Origin: Erodium maritimum
Lineage: Eukaryota; Streptophyta; Magnoliopsida; Geraniales; Geraniaceae
Reading direction: 5' to 3'
Assembly (NCBI GenBank): GCA_963921825.1
Contig: OY997588.1
Coordinates: 7,268,001-7,332,000, forward strand
Length of the DNA stretch: 64,000 nt
In this document: positions 20,109 to 31,607 of the stretch, in pieces
Layout of the letters: every line of letters starts with the position of its first letter
How positions within the stretch are numbered: position 1 is the first letter of the stretch
The notes under the pieces: generated by a model
The model's database searches: none
The model's input: only the letters and a program-made list of their open reading frames with translations
What the model was told of the DNA's origin: nothing
Translations under genes and position numbers: made by a program

Positions 20109-22259
20109 AATCCCCCCAAAACACAGATAAAAAATGCGGAGCAAAACAATACAACAAACACAAGGAAACCAACAACAAAAACAACACACACAAAAAATCC
20201 TTATGTTGTTATCTTTTCGGTCTTGTGTTCGTTTGTCGCTTTTATTGAATAATATTCCCCATATGCTAAAAAAAAATAGTAAACCTCCAATCATATATAT
20301 CTGGATTTTGTTGCAATAAACCTTGTAGCGATGGACAAAAATCAACACACTCAACAAATTACGACATGATATTTTAGATCATCCGAGTTTTATAATGATG
20401 CTGAAAATCGGAGAGATTGACATTAAACATCTTGTAATGAATAACATTTTATCATCCATATTATTATCTTGTATTCAAAGAAAATAGATAACAATGTTAT
20501 CTCCAATAAAAAAAACTGTGATTGAGTGTCCGACATTTTGAAAACGGACTCAAGAAGATATATGTTGTCTTGTGAGTTGTCACCCTATCAAATGCATTGA
20601 CATGTTTGTCTCGTGTGTTTTTCTTATTCAATCACTACGTTGCGTTTGTAATAAGACTTTTACTCAATAAGTCTATTGATAGCATGATCTTCACATCAAT
20701 TATTAAAAGGAATAGTACTATAGACAACACAAAGGAATTGACATCCCAACCTTTGATTGAATACATGTAGATTCGAATATTTTGAAGCTCATACGCATAC
20801 AAAAAAAAAGGAACCAACTCAAGCTTCGAGTTTCATGGACAATAGCAGGTGTTAAAGGTTTTGGATATGCAATACATGTTTCTATATCTCCATACCGTTA
20901 TAGTAAAATGGGACTCAAAGAAAGTTTAGGTTTGATTTGAATCCACATAAGTCGTTAAAGAGCTTAAACCCCGCGACACATGATATGTTGATGACAAGAT
21001 TTCTCGAATATAAATTTGACAAGGTAGTCGATAATGTGTTAGGGGAAGATAAGATATATTTTGAGAAAGAAAGATTAAATCTTCCTGGTATCGAATTTGA
21101 AATCTAACAAACGAGTCTAAAACGCACTAGAAACATGACAACTTGTTGGATTCAAAAAAATAAGAAAGAACGAGATAAAAAAAACTAATACATCAAACAA
21201 CATTACAATTTCAATATCAATAGGTTTAATGAATAAAAAGACGTCTTCAAAAGATGACAAAACACTTATAATTGATGATACTAATGACGTCTTCAAAAGA
21301 TGACAAAACACTTATAAGTAAATGAGTCAAGTCTTAACGAGTCAGATCGAGTTCAAAATTGTACTCATTTAGTAAACAAGTCAAACACAGGAACCGTCTT
21401 ATTTCATAATTTACTCAATAAAATCAAAATAACTTTTAACCGGACTTTTATGCGAAAAAGCTATCCGAAAGGGGTTGAATCGAATTCAAGCTTGGATAGT
21501 TATTTTTTGAGCTAATTGAAATCTCAATGTTACTATAACAGTTTAAAAAAACATATTTTACTATGAATATTATAAATACTCTGTTGATTAATCAAATAAA
21601 AGATTAATGGATGAATATAATACGTGATGGTATACATGGACATCGAGTCTTTCAACTCTTGGGTTCCACTTCTTTGTCTTCTTCTTTTTCTATTTGTTAT
21701 TTTCATTGTACTATGGAATGACACTACAGCTACTGTCGGCAGTACTACTGAATCCCCACGTTGTTATTGGCAAAGGCTCCGAATCCGATGGTCTTTTTAT
21801 TTTGATCGGTAAAACAAATTTAAATTAAAATCGTTTTGTGGAAACTTTTTAATGATCTAGGTTTCCATGGTTGTGTGACATTAACGTTTTTCAAAAAAGC
21901 AAATTTTCTATTTGTTTTCACCAATTTTGCAGGTGACAAGAACGTGACGGATATTATTTGTTAAAAATAATAATATTACTAATATATACAAAAACTAATC
22001 GTTCATCTTAAATTTGTAAAGCTATTTCTTAAAGTAAATGACGATGGAGAAAACACAAAAAAAAACTACTTTAGATGCAAAATAAAGTCAAGGAACAAAA
22101 AAAGATTTAGATTTGATCCTTCATATTTCTTGTTTTTGTAACCTATAAACTAAAACGAACGTGTTTCGTGTACTTTTGGAACCGACCAATACTATGATTT
22201 TTTTCTCAATTTGATTATAGCGTTGACTTGCGTTGACTTCTCTCTCAACGCAAGTTACA
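20109..22259. other. AT-rich intergenic stretch
   Basis: No gene-like frame. A 31-base direct repeat (start gacgtcttcaaaagatgac) occurs at 21240-21270 and 21286-21316. Just before the LINE, acttgcgttga (22226-22236) and tcaacgcaagt (22245-22255) form a perfect 11-bp hairpin stem with an 8-base loop. The rest shows nothing recognisable. Confidence 0.6.
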
Positions 22260-22477
22260 GCGTCCTAGGGTTCTATGCGTGCGGCGGCGGCAGTTTTCTG
22301 AGGATCATGGACTCGGGTCTTCTCTGATCAGCGTCTGGTGGTGTGTAGGGGTATGGCCGGCTTCGTTGGGTTGGCAGGGAGCGGAAGACACTGGGTTCGA
22401 ACGGCGGCTGTGACTCCGATCGGGCGGTTTCATCTGTTCCGGGAGGTTCCTTGCCGGCCGGCGTGATTGACCGGAAG

Positions 22478-24883
22478 ATGAAGGGAGTTTGGGCAGGTGT
22501 GGAGAAGCAGGGTGCTGAAGGAGGGCTGCTGGTTCGTGGTGCAGTAACGATGGGATTGGGGCAACTCGGCCCCGGTGACCTGGTTGCGGCGGCGCCGGTT
22601 TCTGGCAGAAAGGCCCGTGATCCCCGGCGATGGGGTGACAGCTCCGAGGCCGGCGATTCCGATACGTGGGATCGGAGCTCCTCCCGTGGTGTTACGAGGA
22701 CGGCATCGCGCAGCAGGTCTCGTTCTCGGCCGTCTGTGCGTGGTGGTGTTGCTGGCCTGCCGGACGTGAGCCAGGGCAAGAGGAGCACGGAGCCGGCGAC
22801 GTTCCTCAGTGCAGTGGTTCGTGGGGTTGCTCCGGCACAGTTTCAGGGCGTGGGCGGGGTTCTTGAGGGTGCTCCGGTGCTGCCACAGGGTGTGGGCGAA
22901 GCTGCTCGGGCGAGCATGGCCGGAGCTGCCCGCTCCGGACCGTCACGGGTTCGGCGTCGGTTGTCGCCGGGAGGCACCACCGTGTCCTTGTGTGCTGATG
23001 ATGGACCGAGAGTGGTGGTGGTTGGGCCGGTGTCGGCGAAGAAGAAAGGCGGGAAGCGGTCGGAGTTGGGTGTCTTCAAACCCGATGAGCGAGTCGGAGT
23101 GGGGCATCGGGGTTTCGTTGTTAACCATGGCCCATTTCCGATCAGCGAGGGCACCAATGATCGAGCTCTTAAGCAAGGCAGCGTTCACTCCGAACCTGCC
23201 CCCGTGCTTGAAGCGAGTGAGGTGGTTCCGAGGGTTGAGGAGGATGGTTGGACTGTGGTCCAGAGCAGAAGGTCGAAGAAGGCGAAGGTTCGTAAAGTGG
23301 ATGCCATTAGTCAGGATCGGGGGTTTCCGGCTTTTGTTGCTAATTTTCCCAATTCGACTTCAAAAGAGCAGCTTTGGAGCCTGTTTAGTCAGTTTGGGCG
23401 ACTCCGTGGGATTGGTTTCTCTCCCCGTTTCTCTTCACGAGGTAGGCCTTTTGCTTTTATTTACTTTGCGTTGTATTCTGATTTGCTTAAAGCTGTGACT
23501 TCTTTGAATGGGTCGTTGTGGGGTTCGCAAACTTTAGTTGTGGAATTGGGTAGACGCGCTGGGTCTTTGGCTTCCTCTCAGCCGAGTAGGTCAGAACCTC
23601 CAGTGGTTCCTGTTGGCGCTAAGCCCAGTACCGAGGGTAACCTTGTTCCGGAAGAGCAGACTTCTGCTAGGAATATCGCTCCCTCTTTTGTGAATAACCC
23701 ACCCGGGACTAGTCTTGGGGAAGGGGGCGATGGGGTTGAGCAACACGCGCCTTCCGCTTGCGTTGAGGTAGTTTGTCTTCCCGCGGCTAACCCCTCCTTG
23801 GTTGGACGGACCGATCTTAGAGTGTTGGTGGTAGCGGCGACCTCGTCCTCTTCCTCCTCCATAGTAGCTGCTATGGGGAGATCAGGGATAACTGGCATAG
23901 AGCTTTTCGATCTGGGTTCGCGTTCGTTTCTTCTTAGTTGTGCCGATCATTCGATCTGGGAGATCTTGTCCCAGGATGACTGGGCCAGCCTGCGGCCTTG
24001 GTTCTTCTCCTTTTCTAGCTGCTTGGATAGGGTCTTATCCGGGGGGCGCTTGGTGTGGGTTGACCTCTATGGTTTACCCCCCTACAGGTGGTGTAGGGAT
24101 AGTATGGTCCGTGTTGTGGAGAGGGTTGGTCATCTGATTGCTGTTCATCCGACTTCTTTGGTCTCGGGCCAGATGTCCAGGGCCCTAGCTCTTATTCATA
24201 CTTCGGAGGTCTCCTTTCATAGTGTGTCGGTGCCGGTTTGGTGGGACGATTATTCTACGGAGGTGGTAGTGAAGAGGGCGCATGTTGATAGTATCCCTCC
24301 GTGCCCTACCCCCAGACACCCTCCGGCTGCTTCGTTGGGGTCTGGTATCGATCCGATCATTCATGATTTCACGACCATGCCGCGTTCCTTGCGGTTACCA
24401 ATTAGATCCGCAGCAGGTACCACGTCCCAGGCTGTTGTTCCTTTTGAGGCTCAACCAGTTGGTGATGATACTGGGGGTAGTCAGGAGCAGTGTTTCTCGG
24501 ACGCTGGTGACACCACTCGAAACTCCGAGTCTGTGTTGGATCGGGAGCAGGGGGCTGGGGAGGTTGGTTTGGAGGCTGCTTTAGTTTTGTTTGATGGCCC
24601 TACAGATTCTGTGTTTGAGGGTGGTGGTGAGGGTGGTTTGGGGTCTTCTTCTGGGGAGGAGGTTGCGCCCCTGGCTTGTACTCGCCCATTGGTTTTTTCG
24701 GAGTTTCAGTCGGATCTTGTTGATGGACGTACGGGCGAGAGCATCACCCACACAGTGGCGAGGTTCGCTAAGAGCATGGGGGTCTTCTATAAGGGTTCAG
24801 CTGAGGAGGGTTTTAGGAAGGTCGAGGCGGTGCTTAGCCATACTTATAGTAGCGGGGTTGCTAACCCCTCGGTGACTCCATGA
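22478..24883 (+). CDS. LINE ORF1 protein with RRM domain (801 aa)
   Basis: RNA-binding ORF1 protein of an L1-type LINE, which would coat element RNA. The frame is open from a TTG at 22451, but the first ATG is at 22478, so I start there. The N-terminal 260 residues are Gly/Arg/Ser-rich and low complexity. An RRM follows at about 280-360 (AFVANFPNSTSKEQLWSLF as RNP2 side; GRPFAFIYF as RNP1). At about 450-610 a region reads SGGRLVWVDLYGLPPYRW, resembling the conserved post-RRM domain of plant LINE ORF1. No CCHC knuckle was seen. The frame is intact to TGA at 24881-24883, unlike ORF2, and overlaps ORF2 by four bases (ATGA). Confidence 0.85.
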   Translation: MKGVWAGVEKQGAEGGLLVRGAVTMGLGQLGPGDLVAAAPVSGRKARDPRRWGDSSEAGDSDTWDRSSSRGVTRTASRSRSRSRPSVRGGVAGLPDVSQGKRSTEPATFLSAVVRGVAPAQFQGVGGVLEGAPVLPQGVGEAARASMAGAARSGPSRVRRRLSPGGTTVSLCADDGPRVVVVGPVSAKKKGGKRSELGVFKPDERVGVGHRGFVVNHGPFPISEGTNDRALKQGSVHSEPAPVLEASEVVPRVEEDGWTVVQSRRSKKAKVRKVDAISQDRGFPAFVANFPNSTSKEQLWSLFSQFGRLRGIGFSPRFSSRGRPFAFIYFALYSDLLKAVTSLNGSLWGSQTLVVELGRRAGSLASSQPSRSEPPVVPVGAKPSTEGNLVPEEQTSARNIAPSFVNNPPGTSLGEGGDGVEQHAPSACVEVVCLPAANPSLVGRTDLRVLVVAATSSSSSSIVAAMGRSGITGIELFDLGSRSFLLSCADHSIWEILSQDDWASLRPWFFSFSSCLDRVLSGGRLVWVDLYGLPPYRWCRDSMVRVVERVGHLIAVHPTSLVSGQMSRALALIHTSEVSFHSVSVPVWWDDYSTEVVVKRAHVDSIPPCPTPRHPPAASLGSGIDPIIHDFTTMPRSLRLPIRSAAGTTSQAVVPFEAQPVGDDTGGSQEQCFSDAGDTTRNSESVLDREQGAGEVGLEAALVLFDGPTDSVFEGGGEGGLGSSSGEEVAPLACTRPLVFSEFQSDLVDGRTGESITHTVARFAKSMGVFYKGSAEEGFRKVEAVLSHTYSSGVANPSVTP

Positions 24884-27800
24884 TTTTCCTCTCTTGGAAT
24901 GCTCGAGGGTTAGGCTCCTCTTCGAAGAGGAGTCTATTGGCCTCTCTTGTCCGAGCTCATCGGGCTGACTTTGTTATGATTCAGGAGACGAAGTTGACGG
25001 ATATTAGCCTTAGTATTGCTCGTTCGTGTGGTTTGGGAGCTGATTTCACCCATTGCTTTATTCCATCTGCTGGTTTGTCTGGGGGTCTTCTTTCCATCTG
25101 GAGTAGCAGAGTGTATCAGGTGAGTCAGGTGTTTCCTTTACCTGGCGTTCTAGTCTGGTCTGGAGTTCATTTGCCTACGGGAACTCCCTTGACAGTCCTG
25201 AACGTGTATGCCCCTACCTCTGTTGGGGCGAGAAGAGACCTCTGGACGTCTCTCCATTCTCTTGTTGATAGTGTTGGGCCTGTGTTGCTTGTCGCCGGGG
25301 ACTTCAACACGGTTTGTTCTCAGGGGGAGATCTCTTCTGGGGGGATTTTGCATGGTGACAGCTCTGAGTTTTGCGACTTTATTTCGGCAACAGGGTTACT
25401 CGATCTCCCTCTTGCCAATAGGCGGTTTACCTGGTTCAGTCCTGCTTCTAGGTGCAGTCGTATTGATAGGTTTCTTCTGTCTCCTGAGTTACTTTGCATG
25501 TTTTCTGGACCGGTCCAAAAGGGACTCACCCGTTCCCTCTCTGATCATTGTCCGATCTTGTTGTCTGCTGAGAGAGTCGACTGGGGTCCTAGGCCTTTTC
25601 GTTTTATTGATGCTTGGGTTGAGCATGATGAGTTTCTCCTTTTTGTGAGTGAACGCTGGTCCTCTTATGTGGTTCATGGAGATCCGGAGTTCATTTGGTG
25701 GACCAAGTTGCGAACCTTGAGGAATGATCTGCGAGAATGGAATCGGTCGGTTTTTGGGCATTTAGACACTTGTATATCAGAGTTGGAGGTGCGTATTGAT
25801 GCTTTTGATGCCCTGGTTGACACTAGGCCTTTATCGGAGGTTGAGCTGACCGAGAGAGCCTTTTGCACCTCCCAGTTAGCCGCCAAGGCAGGACAGAGAT
25901 CTAGTTTGTGGAAGCAGAAGGCCAGAGTCAAGTGGGGTAAGGATGGGGACCGTAATTCAGCCTACTTTCATAGGGTTGCTCAGTCCCATGGTGCTCGGAA
26001 TCATATTTTCTCGGTGATTGAGAACGGTACTGAGTTTTCAGACCCTGCAGGGGTCAAGGCCCAGGCTGTCGCTCACTTTGGGGCTCGTTTCTTCTCTGAC
26101 CAGTCTACCCGTCATACCTTACCTGCGCTGCCGTTTTCCAGGTTAAGCGCTGAGGACTCTTGTATGTTGGAGGCTCCGTTTACTGAGGCTGAGGTGTTGG
26201 AGGCCTTGTCTGCTTGTTCTGGGGACAAGGCCCCTGGGCCAGATGGTTTCAATCTGGTCTTCTTTCGAGTGGCTTGGCCAATCATTCGGGCTGATTTTTT
26301 GAGCTTTCTTCATTTCTTTCATGCCTCGTTTCAGCTTAGCAGGGGGGTGAACTCGAGCTTTATTGTTCTCATTCCGAAGGTCCCGTCTCCTCGCTCCTTC
26401 TCAGAGTTTCGTCCTATTAGTCTTACGACAGCCTCGTACAAGATCTTAGCTAAGATCTTGTCAAGGCGGTTGAAGATGGTGATATGAGACCTTATCAGCT
26501 CTACTCAGTCCGCTTGTGTGCAGGGGAGGCAGTTGTCGGACAGTGTCCTTGTTGCTATGGAGGTTCTTGGTTATGTGCGACGTTGTCACCAGCCAGCAGC
26601 TTTGGTGAAGTTGGATTTTTAGAAGGCGTTCGATAAGGTCGATTGGTCTTACTTGCTTCATGTTCTTCGGAGTATGGGTTTTGGTGGGAAGTGGATTTTT
26701 TGGATCTCCTCGTGTCTCCGGGGTTTCTCTTCTGTGCTGATTAACGGGTCTCCATCCGAGCAGTTTAAGGTCTTACAGGGAGTCAGGCAGGGGTGTCCGA
26801 TGTCGCCTTACCTTTTTCTGATAGCTGCTGAGGGTTTTCACCAGTTATTTGAGCTTGGTATCAGGCAGGGTTTGTACGGTGGCATTAGGGTTGGCCCAAC
26901 CATCAGCGTTTCTCACCTGCAGTTTGCGGATGACACTTTATTGTTCCTTGAGGCAGGGGTGGATCAGTTTCGAGCTGTTAGGTTTGTTCTCCAATCCTTT
27001 GAGTTGGTGTCTGGTCTGAGGATCAACTTCACCAAGTCGTCTCTGGTTGCTCTTTCTGTTGATGATAGGGTGTGCACGGATCTTGCGGAGGCCTTGCGGT
27101 GTTCTTTGGGCTCTTTCCCTTTCACTTATCTTGGGTTCCCTCTGGGAGGCAATCCTCGTCTCGCTTCGTTTTGGGACCCAGTGGTAGATAGGTTCAGAGA
27201 GAGGCTGGCGGTGTGGCGGACTCGCTTTCTCTCTTTGGGAGGGCGCCACACGCTAATTAGGGCGACCCTGGCTAGCTTGCCGATCTTTTTCATGTCCTTG
27301 TTTCGAGCCCCCAATAAGGTGGTTCGACTGCTAGAGAGGTATCATAGGAGGTTCCTTTGGTGTTCAGGGCGTGAAAGGAGGTGTCTTTCCAAAGTTCCGT
27401 GGGAGGTGGTGTGCAGGCCTAAGGACTCAGGAGGACTAGGTGTTCGTTCTCTTTCGGAGGTAAACACCAGTCTTCTCCTGAAATGGCGGTGGCGTTTTGC
27501 TACTGAGGGGGCAGCCTTCTAGAGGCGTGTTATTTGTGCTTGTTTTGGGTGGAGAGAGACTGAGTGGGACTTGGGATCGCTTCCTGTTCCCCCAAGGTCG
27601 TCCTCTTTTTTCATTCGACATGTAGTTCGTTTGGATCGGGACCCTGTGTTTGCGAGGGTGCTTGGTCCCGGTACTCTGAGCTGGGTGGTTGGTTCTGGCA
27701 CCACGATTCGTTTTTGGGAGGACCCGTGGCTTTTTGATACAGCAATGGCGACTCGTTTTCCCCGGCTTTACCGGTTGGTAGCAGGACATCATGGGTCAGT

Positions 27801-28545
27801 TGCCGAGTTTTATGTGGATGGCGACTGGGCTTTTCTGTTTGATAGGGATCTTCGGGTTCGTGATGCTGTGGAGTTGGAGGAGTTGAGGGTCCGCTTGGTT
27901 GGTGTTCGTTTAGTACGCGAACGTCATGATACGCTGGTCTGGGCTTGGGACTCGAAAGGGTTTTCGTCAGCCAGAGCTTTTCAGGTGATTGCTGGTTGGG
28001 TGGATATGGAGGTCACTTCCTGGGCTTCTGTGATCTGGTCAGCCCCTGTTCCTCCCAATATCCATTTATTTGCCTGGTTGTTTGCTCATGGTGGGGTTCC
28101 CACTATCTCCTTCTTGGTGGATAGGGGAGTGCCGATACCGTTAGCTAGTTGGGGGTGCAGGTTGTGTGGTTCAGGTGGGGAGGACTCTAGTCACTTGTTT
28201 GTCACTTGCTCTTGGACTTGGAGGGTCTGGTCTCTGATTTTGGGTTGGTGGGGGGTTGTGGGCGTGCTTCCGATGTCGCCGGTTCTGTTTCTTGAGTCCT
28301 GGATCTCTCTATTGGGTTCGCGTAGGCTGAGGTCTGCGTGGAGTGGTATCAGTTTGTTGTGTCTTTGGCAGATTTGGTTGGAACGCAACCGCCGTGTCTT
28401 CTCAGGGTCAGCTGCTATCGAACCAAGCATTCTGCTTGCTAGGGTTCAACATGGATCCTTTTCCAGTTTGGGAGCGGCATGTCGTTCTTTCACCTTCCTC
28501 GAGTGGGTTGAGGCGCCGGGTGCTGCGCTGACTAGGAGCGCCTAA
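24880..28545 (+). pseudogene. LINE ORF2: endonuclease-reverse transcriptase, three premature stops
   Basis: One frame runs for 1,222 codons, including the terminal stop, with three internal stops: TGA at 26485-26487, TAG at 26620-26622 and TAG at 27520-27522. Domains in order: apurinic-like endonuclease (FLSWNARGLG start, MIQETKL, AGDFNTV, SDHCPILL; residues 1-225); a linker with KWGKDGDRNSAYFH; reverse transcriptase (KAPGPDGFNLVFF, FRPISLTTASYKI, the catalytic FADD box LQFADDTLLF at about 26920, YLGFPLGG); and a C-terminal zf-RVT region (SWGCRLCGSGGEDSSHLF). No frameshift was found, so inactivation is by substitution only. All three stops fit C-to-T type changes (CGA or CAG to stop, TGG to TAG). 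Confidence 0.92.
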
Positions 28546-28620
28546 GGATGGACTGTTGTTTGTTGCGTCATGTTTGAGGAACTCAGCACCTTTTCCCCCG
28601 GTCCTCCTCGTTCTCTTATC

Positions 28621-28858
28621 AGGTCTAGTGAGTGCTCGTTCAGGAGTTGTTTTGGGGTTGCTTTACCTTGGTAGGGTCCGGTGAGTACTTGTTCCGGAGT
28701 CGCAGTTTGGGGCCGATCTGCCTATTTTGGGTGGAGGGGCACGAATCACTTAGCCTTCTTGAGGCCAGAGGATTCACCCGTGCGGTCTCCTATGGTACTG
28801 TTCACTAGTCCGACCTAGGTTGCCCGAGCGGTCTCCTGAGGTACTGTTCACTAGTCTG
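28621..28858 (+). repeat. Two pairs of direct repeats in the LINE 3'UTR
   Basis: Pair one is about 25 bases around gtgagtgctcgttcaggag at about 28628 and gtgagtacttgttccggag at about 28682. Pair two is about 28 bases around gcggtctcct..ggtactg, each followed by ttcactagtc, at about 28783 and 28830. Both pairs lie between the ORF2 stop and the A-tail. Confidence 0.75.
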
Positions 28859-29036
28859 GTGTAGTTGTTGTGGTGGACCGGGGTGGCTTTCTTGTCTTGT
28901 TTGTTCGTTTGTTTCTTTTGGTACTTTCGGCCTTTAGGCCGTTTTGTTGGACGTTGGTTTGGTTGTTGTGGTTTCTAACCCAGGACCCACACTTCCTTTT
29001 TAATGCATTTCTTTCTCCCTGATAAAAAAAAAACAT

Positions 29037-29760
29037 TTGTGTAGACGAATGTAATTGATTCAAAATAATAATTGATAAGTCTAATTATGTTTGGTAATTA
29101 CTTCAATGAAATGAAGACTAAGGAAGGCTATTTTAACCTGAAAAAAGAAAATAGTCACGATCATATACTTTGGTTTAGTTACGCAATATTAATATAGACA
29201 AACAAACATTTAATTTCAGTAGTTTATTATTGACGAAATTATCCACGGTCTCAAAATAATAAAAATGTCTTGAAAATTATCACTTGTTTTTTTACGTGTA
29301 GAACCAATATATTAATATGTGAATAACCGTCCGGAGGCTATAAAACTATTTCGTGTAGCTTAGAGGTTACTGAATAGAACCTGGAATACAAAAACATAAG
29401 TTATCATAAACTTAGAGCGTGTCAATCGGGATACTAAGATCTTCCAATAATGGAACATTACTAGTTGAGTGACGACCACTCAAGCGATATATGTTGGTCG
29501 ATCAAAAAGCAGGGTTTCCTTGCCCGTTCTGAGTGATTTGGTCTGGTGTTGTTGAACTGTGCTTCTTCCTAAAGATTAGCATATGTCGTTCTCTATCGGA
29601 TATGTATGAGGGCCTTGAAAGTGACTGGTTTGATAAATCCAACTTGATCAAAGAAAGCCATAACGTATCAGGTGGTGTCAGTTCAACCTTTGGAACGATA
29701 TATAAAGAGTATCAACCCTTCTACAAGTCATTGGTACTTTCATTAGGCTATGTAGGGGTG
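29037..29760. other. AT-rich region after the LINE
   Basis: No recognisable gene. An 84-codon frame at 29533-29787 has no known motif and runs into the MITE that follows, so I do not treat it as coding. Confidence 0.5.
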
Positions 29761-29768
29761 TTTCCCAC

Positions 29769-29988
29769 CAGTGGCAGAGCTAGGTAGGGCCCAGGGGGGG
29801 CACGTGGCCCCCCTCAAATATATATTTTTTTTGAAATTTTGCTACTAATTTTTGAATTTTTTTGATAAATACCCCTTAAATCCTTATAATTTTTTAGTGG
29901 TGCCCCTCCTCAATTTTTTTTGACGTTGTGTGTTACTATTGAAATTTTTTGGTGCCCCTCCTCAGCAAAAAACCTAGCTCCGCCGCTG
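29769..29988. mobile_element. hAT-type MITE with 8-bp target duplication
   Basis: Begins CAGTGGCAGAGCTAGGT and ends ACCTAGCTCCGCCGCTG, imperfect inverted repeats with CAG...CTG termini. It is flanked on both sides by the identical 8-mer TTTCCCAC (29761-29768 and 29989-29996), the hAT signature. Its 220 bases are AT-rich with no coding capacity. A similar right end (ggtgcccc...ctccgctactg) is at 52998-53035. Confidence 0.92.
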
Positions 29989-30239
29989 TTTCCCACCCCT
30001 TGCCCATGGACTTGCCATTTTCATGAATAATCTGGTTGTGTCGATATCAACCTCTTAACAAACCCTCAAGATGTTTTTAGTGTGGAAGCCCGCCTGACGG
30101 TTTTATGCGCCTATAAGGAGATTGGTGACGCTGACCGACACTAGAGTATGAGTCACCTTGATCAACACCAACCAACTAAAACACTTGCTGGAGATGAGCG
30201 TTTTTTGTGAAAACATCGTGAAACGTTGAGTCTACAACA

Positions 30240-31573
30240 TCCACCTAGTCCTTAAGTTGTGATCTCTACCAAGAACATCTCCCCCCATCGAATGGAGGAG
30301 ACTCTCCAACGATCCCTTATTCGTCGACATCTTTCTCCTTCTAAAACAGTTTGAATAAAGTCACTTTTTCCTACCGAGTCGTCGGAACAAGAGCAACATC
30401 TGCAACTATATGAGGGCCTAAAGGAACAACCTGGTAAGGGCCTTGTATCTGCGTCAATATGTAGAATCAAGTGACGACGGAGCGGGCTTGTAGCATCCAT
30501 CTCCACCCGAACAGAGGAAATTGTCCCAGCCTCGCGGCTTACTTGGGGCTATCGGGGCATTTGCTCTCCAGATCTCGACCTCCCTCCCAGGATTTAAGAT
30601 AATGAACGCTCTCATCTCGGAGGTCCTAGCCTCGACTAGAATTTCAAAGGCTCTCATCGATATTCAGATAGACCAGAAGCATAGGGTTTTCGATTGAGTT
30701 CGTGGTGATGGAGGCGTTAGGAGCAACACCGTTCCATAGAAGGATCGCGACTCCCTAGCTCTAAGGACTTCCATCTCCTCCTCATAGGTGAAGTAGAACA
30801 CCACTATTTTTTTATGTTAGTGAATGAACCATCAGATCTTCCACATTCCAAACATTCACAATAACAGAACAAGGAGATCAGGGCCTTACTCGTATATCCA
30901 GAAGAAGTTTGTCAGCGAGGACAAATCGGTAACAGGATTCGTCAATAGAGGGGACCATATTCACAGAGACTTCAATCACCGTGTCATCGTCTTCATAGAA
31001 GTCGTCTTTTGGGAAGGTCCCGATGGAGACCTCTGCTATCTTTGTTTGCACCACTTCTATATTTGCTGAGCATGTGCCCAGTGTCGATTGGGTCTTGATG
31101 CCAAGATGAGGGGGTTGAGATGGGGGTTTCGGTATTCTCCCAATAAAGAGACACTTGCATGTTGGTTTGGGAAGTCGATTGAGTTGGGTTGGGTGTTTGT
31201 GGTGGTGGTGGTTGACAGGAATTCGAAGTGGGGTTCGAGGTTCTAAGAGGGGTGGGGCGTTTGGTTTTGCATGAGCTAATTGATGTGGGAAGAGCATGAT
31301 AAATTTTGTTAGGAATAAAGCTAGTGAGGAGGAAGAAGCGAAAGGAAAATGAGACTAAGGAGATCTCCGGTAAGATAAGAAACGAAGGGGCTTTTGTTTG
31401 CTTCAGGTTTGTAAAACTTGGGTACTAAAACCCTTTTTGTACCCATTTCTGGGTTAGATTCTGGTTTGAGATGTCTACATGACATTCTCGTGGTTGTGAT
31501 GAGGGGGAACCCTTGTCCTTGTTTTTCATTTTGAAAATCTGGTTCTTTAATAAAACATTGCTGATAAAAAAAA
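30240..31573 (+). mobile_element. Decayed LINE-like fragment with A-tail
   Basis: The segment ends TTAATAAAACATTGCTGAT followed by eight A (to 31573), a typical LINE 3' end on the plus strand. Upstream, short plus-strand fragments such as ERKMRLRRSP resemble the basic end of plant LINE ORF1 proteins. A 139-codon minus-strand frame (31297-30878) has a His/Pro-rich start and no known motif. I cannot decide whether it is a shadow or a relic of something else. The left boundary is unknown. Confidence 0.4.
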
Positions 31574-31607
31574 GGGCTCAAGACATGCTTTTTACCTGAT
31601 CTACTTA

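Larger units (their letters stand above)
22260..29032 (+). mobile_element. Near full-length L1-type LINE retrotransposon
   Basis: Order: GC-rich leader, ORF1 with an RNA-recognition motif, ORF2 with endonuclease, reverse transcriptase and a zinc-binding C-terminal region, then a 3'UTR of about 490 bases ending in an A-run at 29023-29032 (gataaaaaaaaaac). Its GC content is far above the flanks. ORF2 has three in-frame stops, so the copy cannot make a full ORF2 protein. The left boundary is approximate, and I could not identify a convincing target-site duplication. Confidence 0.9.

Noticed and set aside
22273..22788. 171-codon minus-strand frame over the LINE leader and ORF1
   Set aside because: Pro/Arg-rich shadow of the GC-rich ORF1 with no motif.
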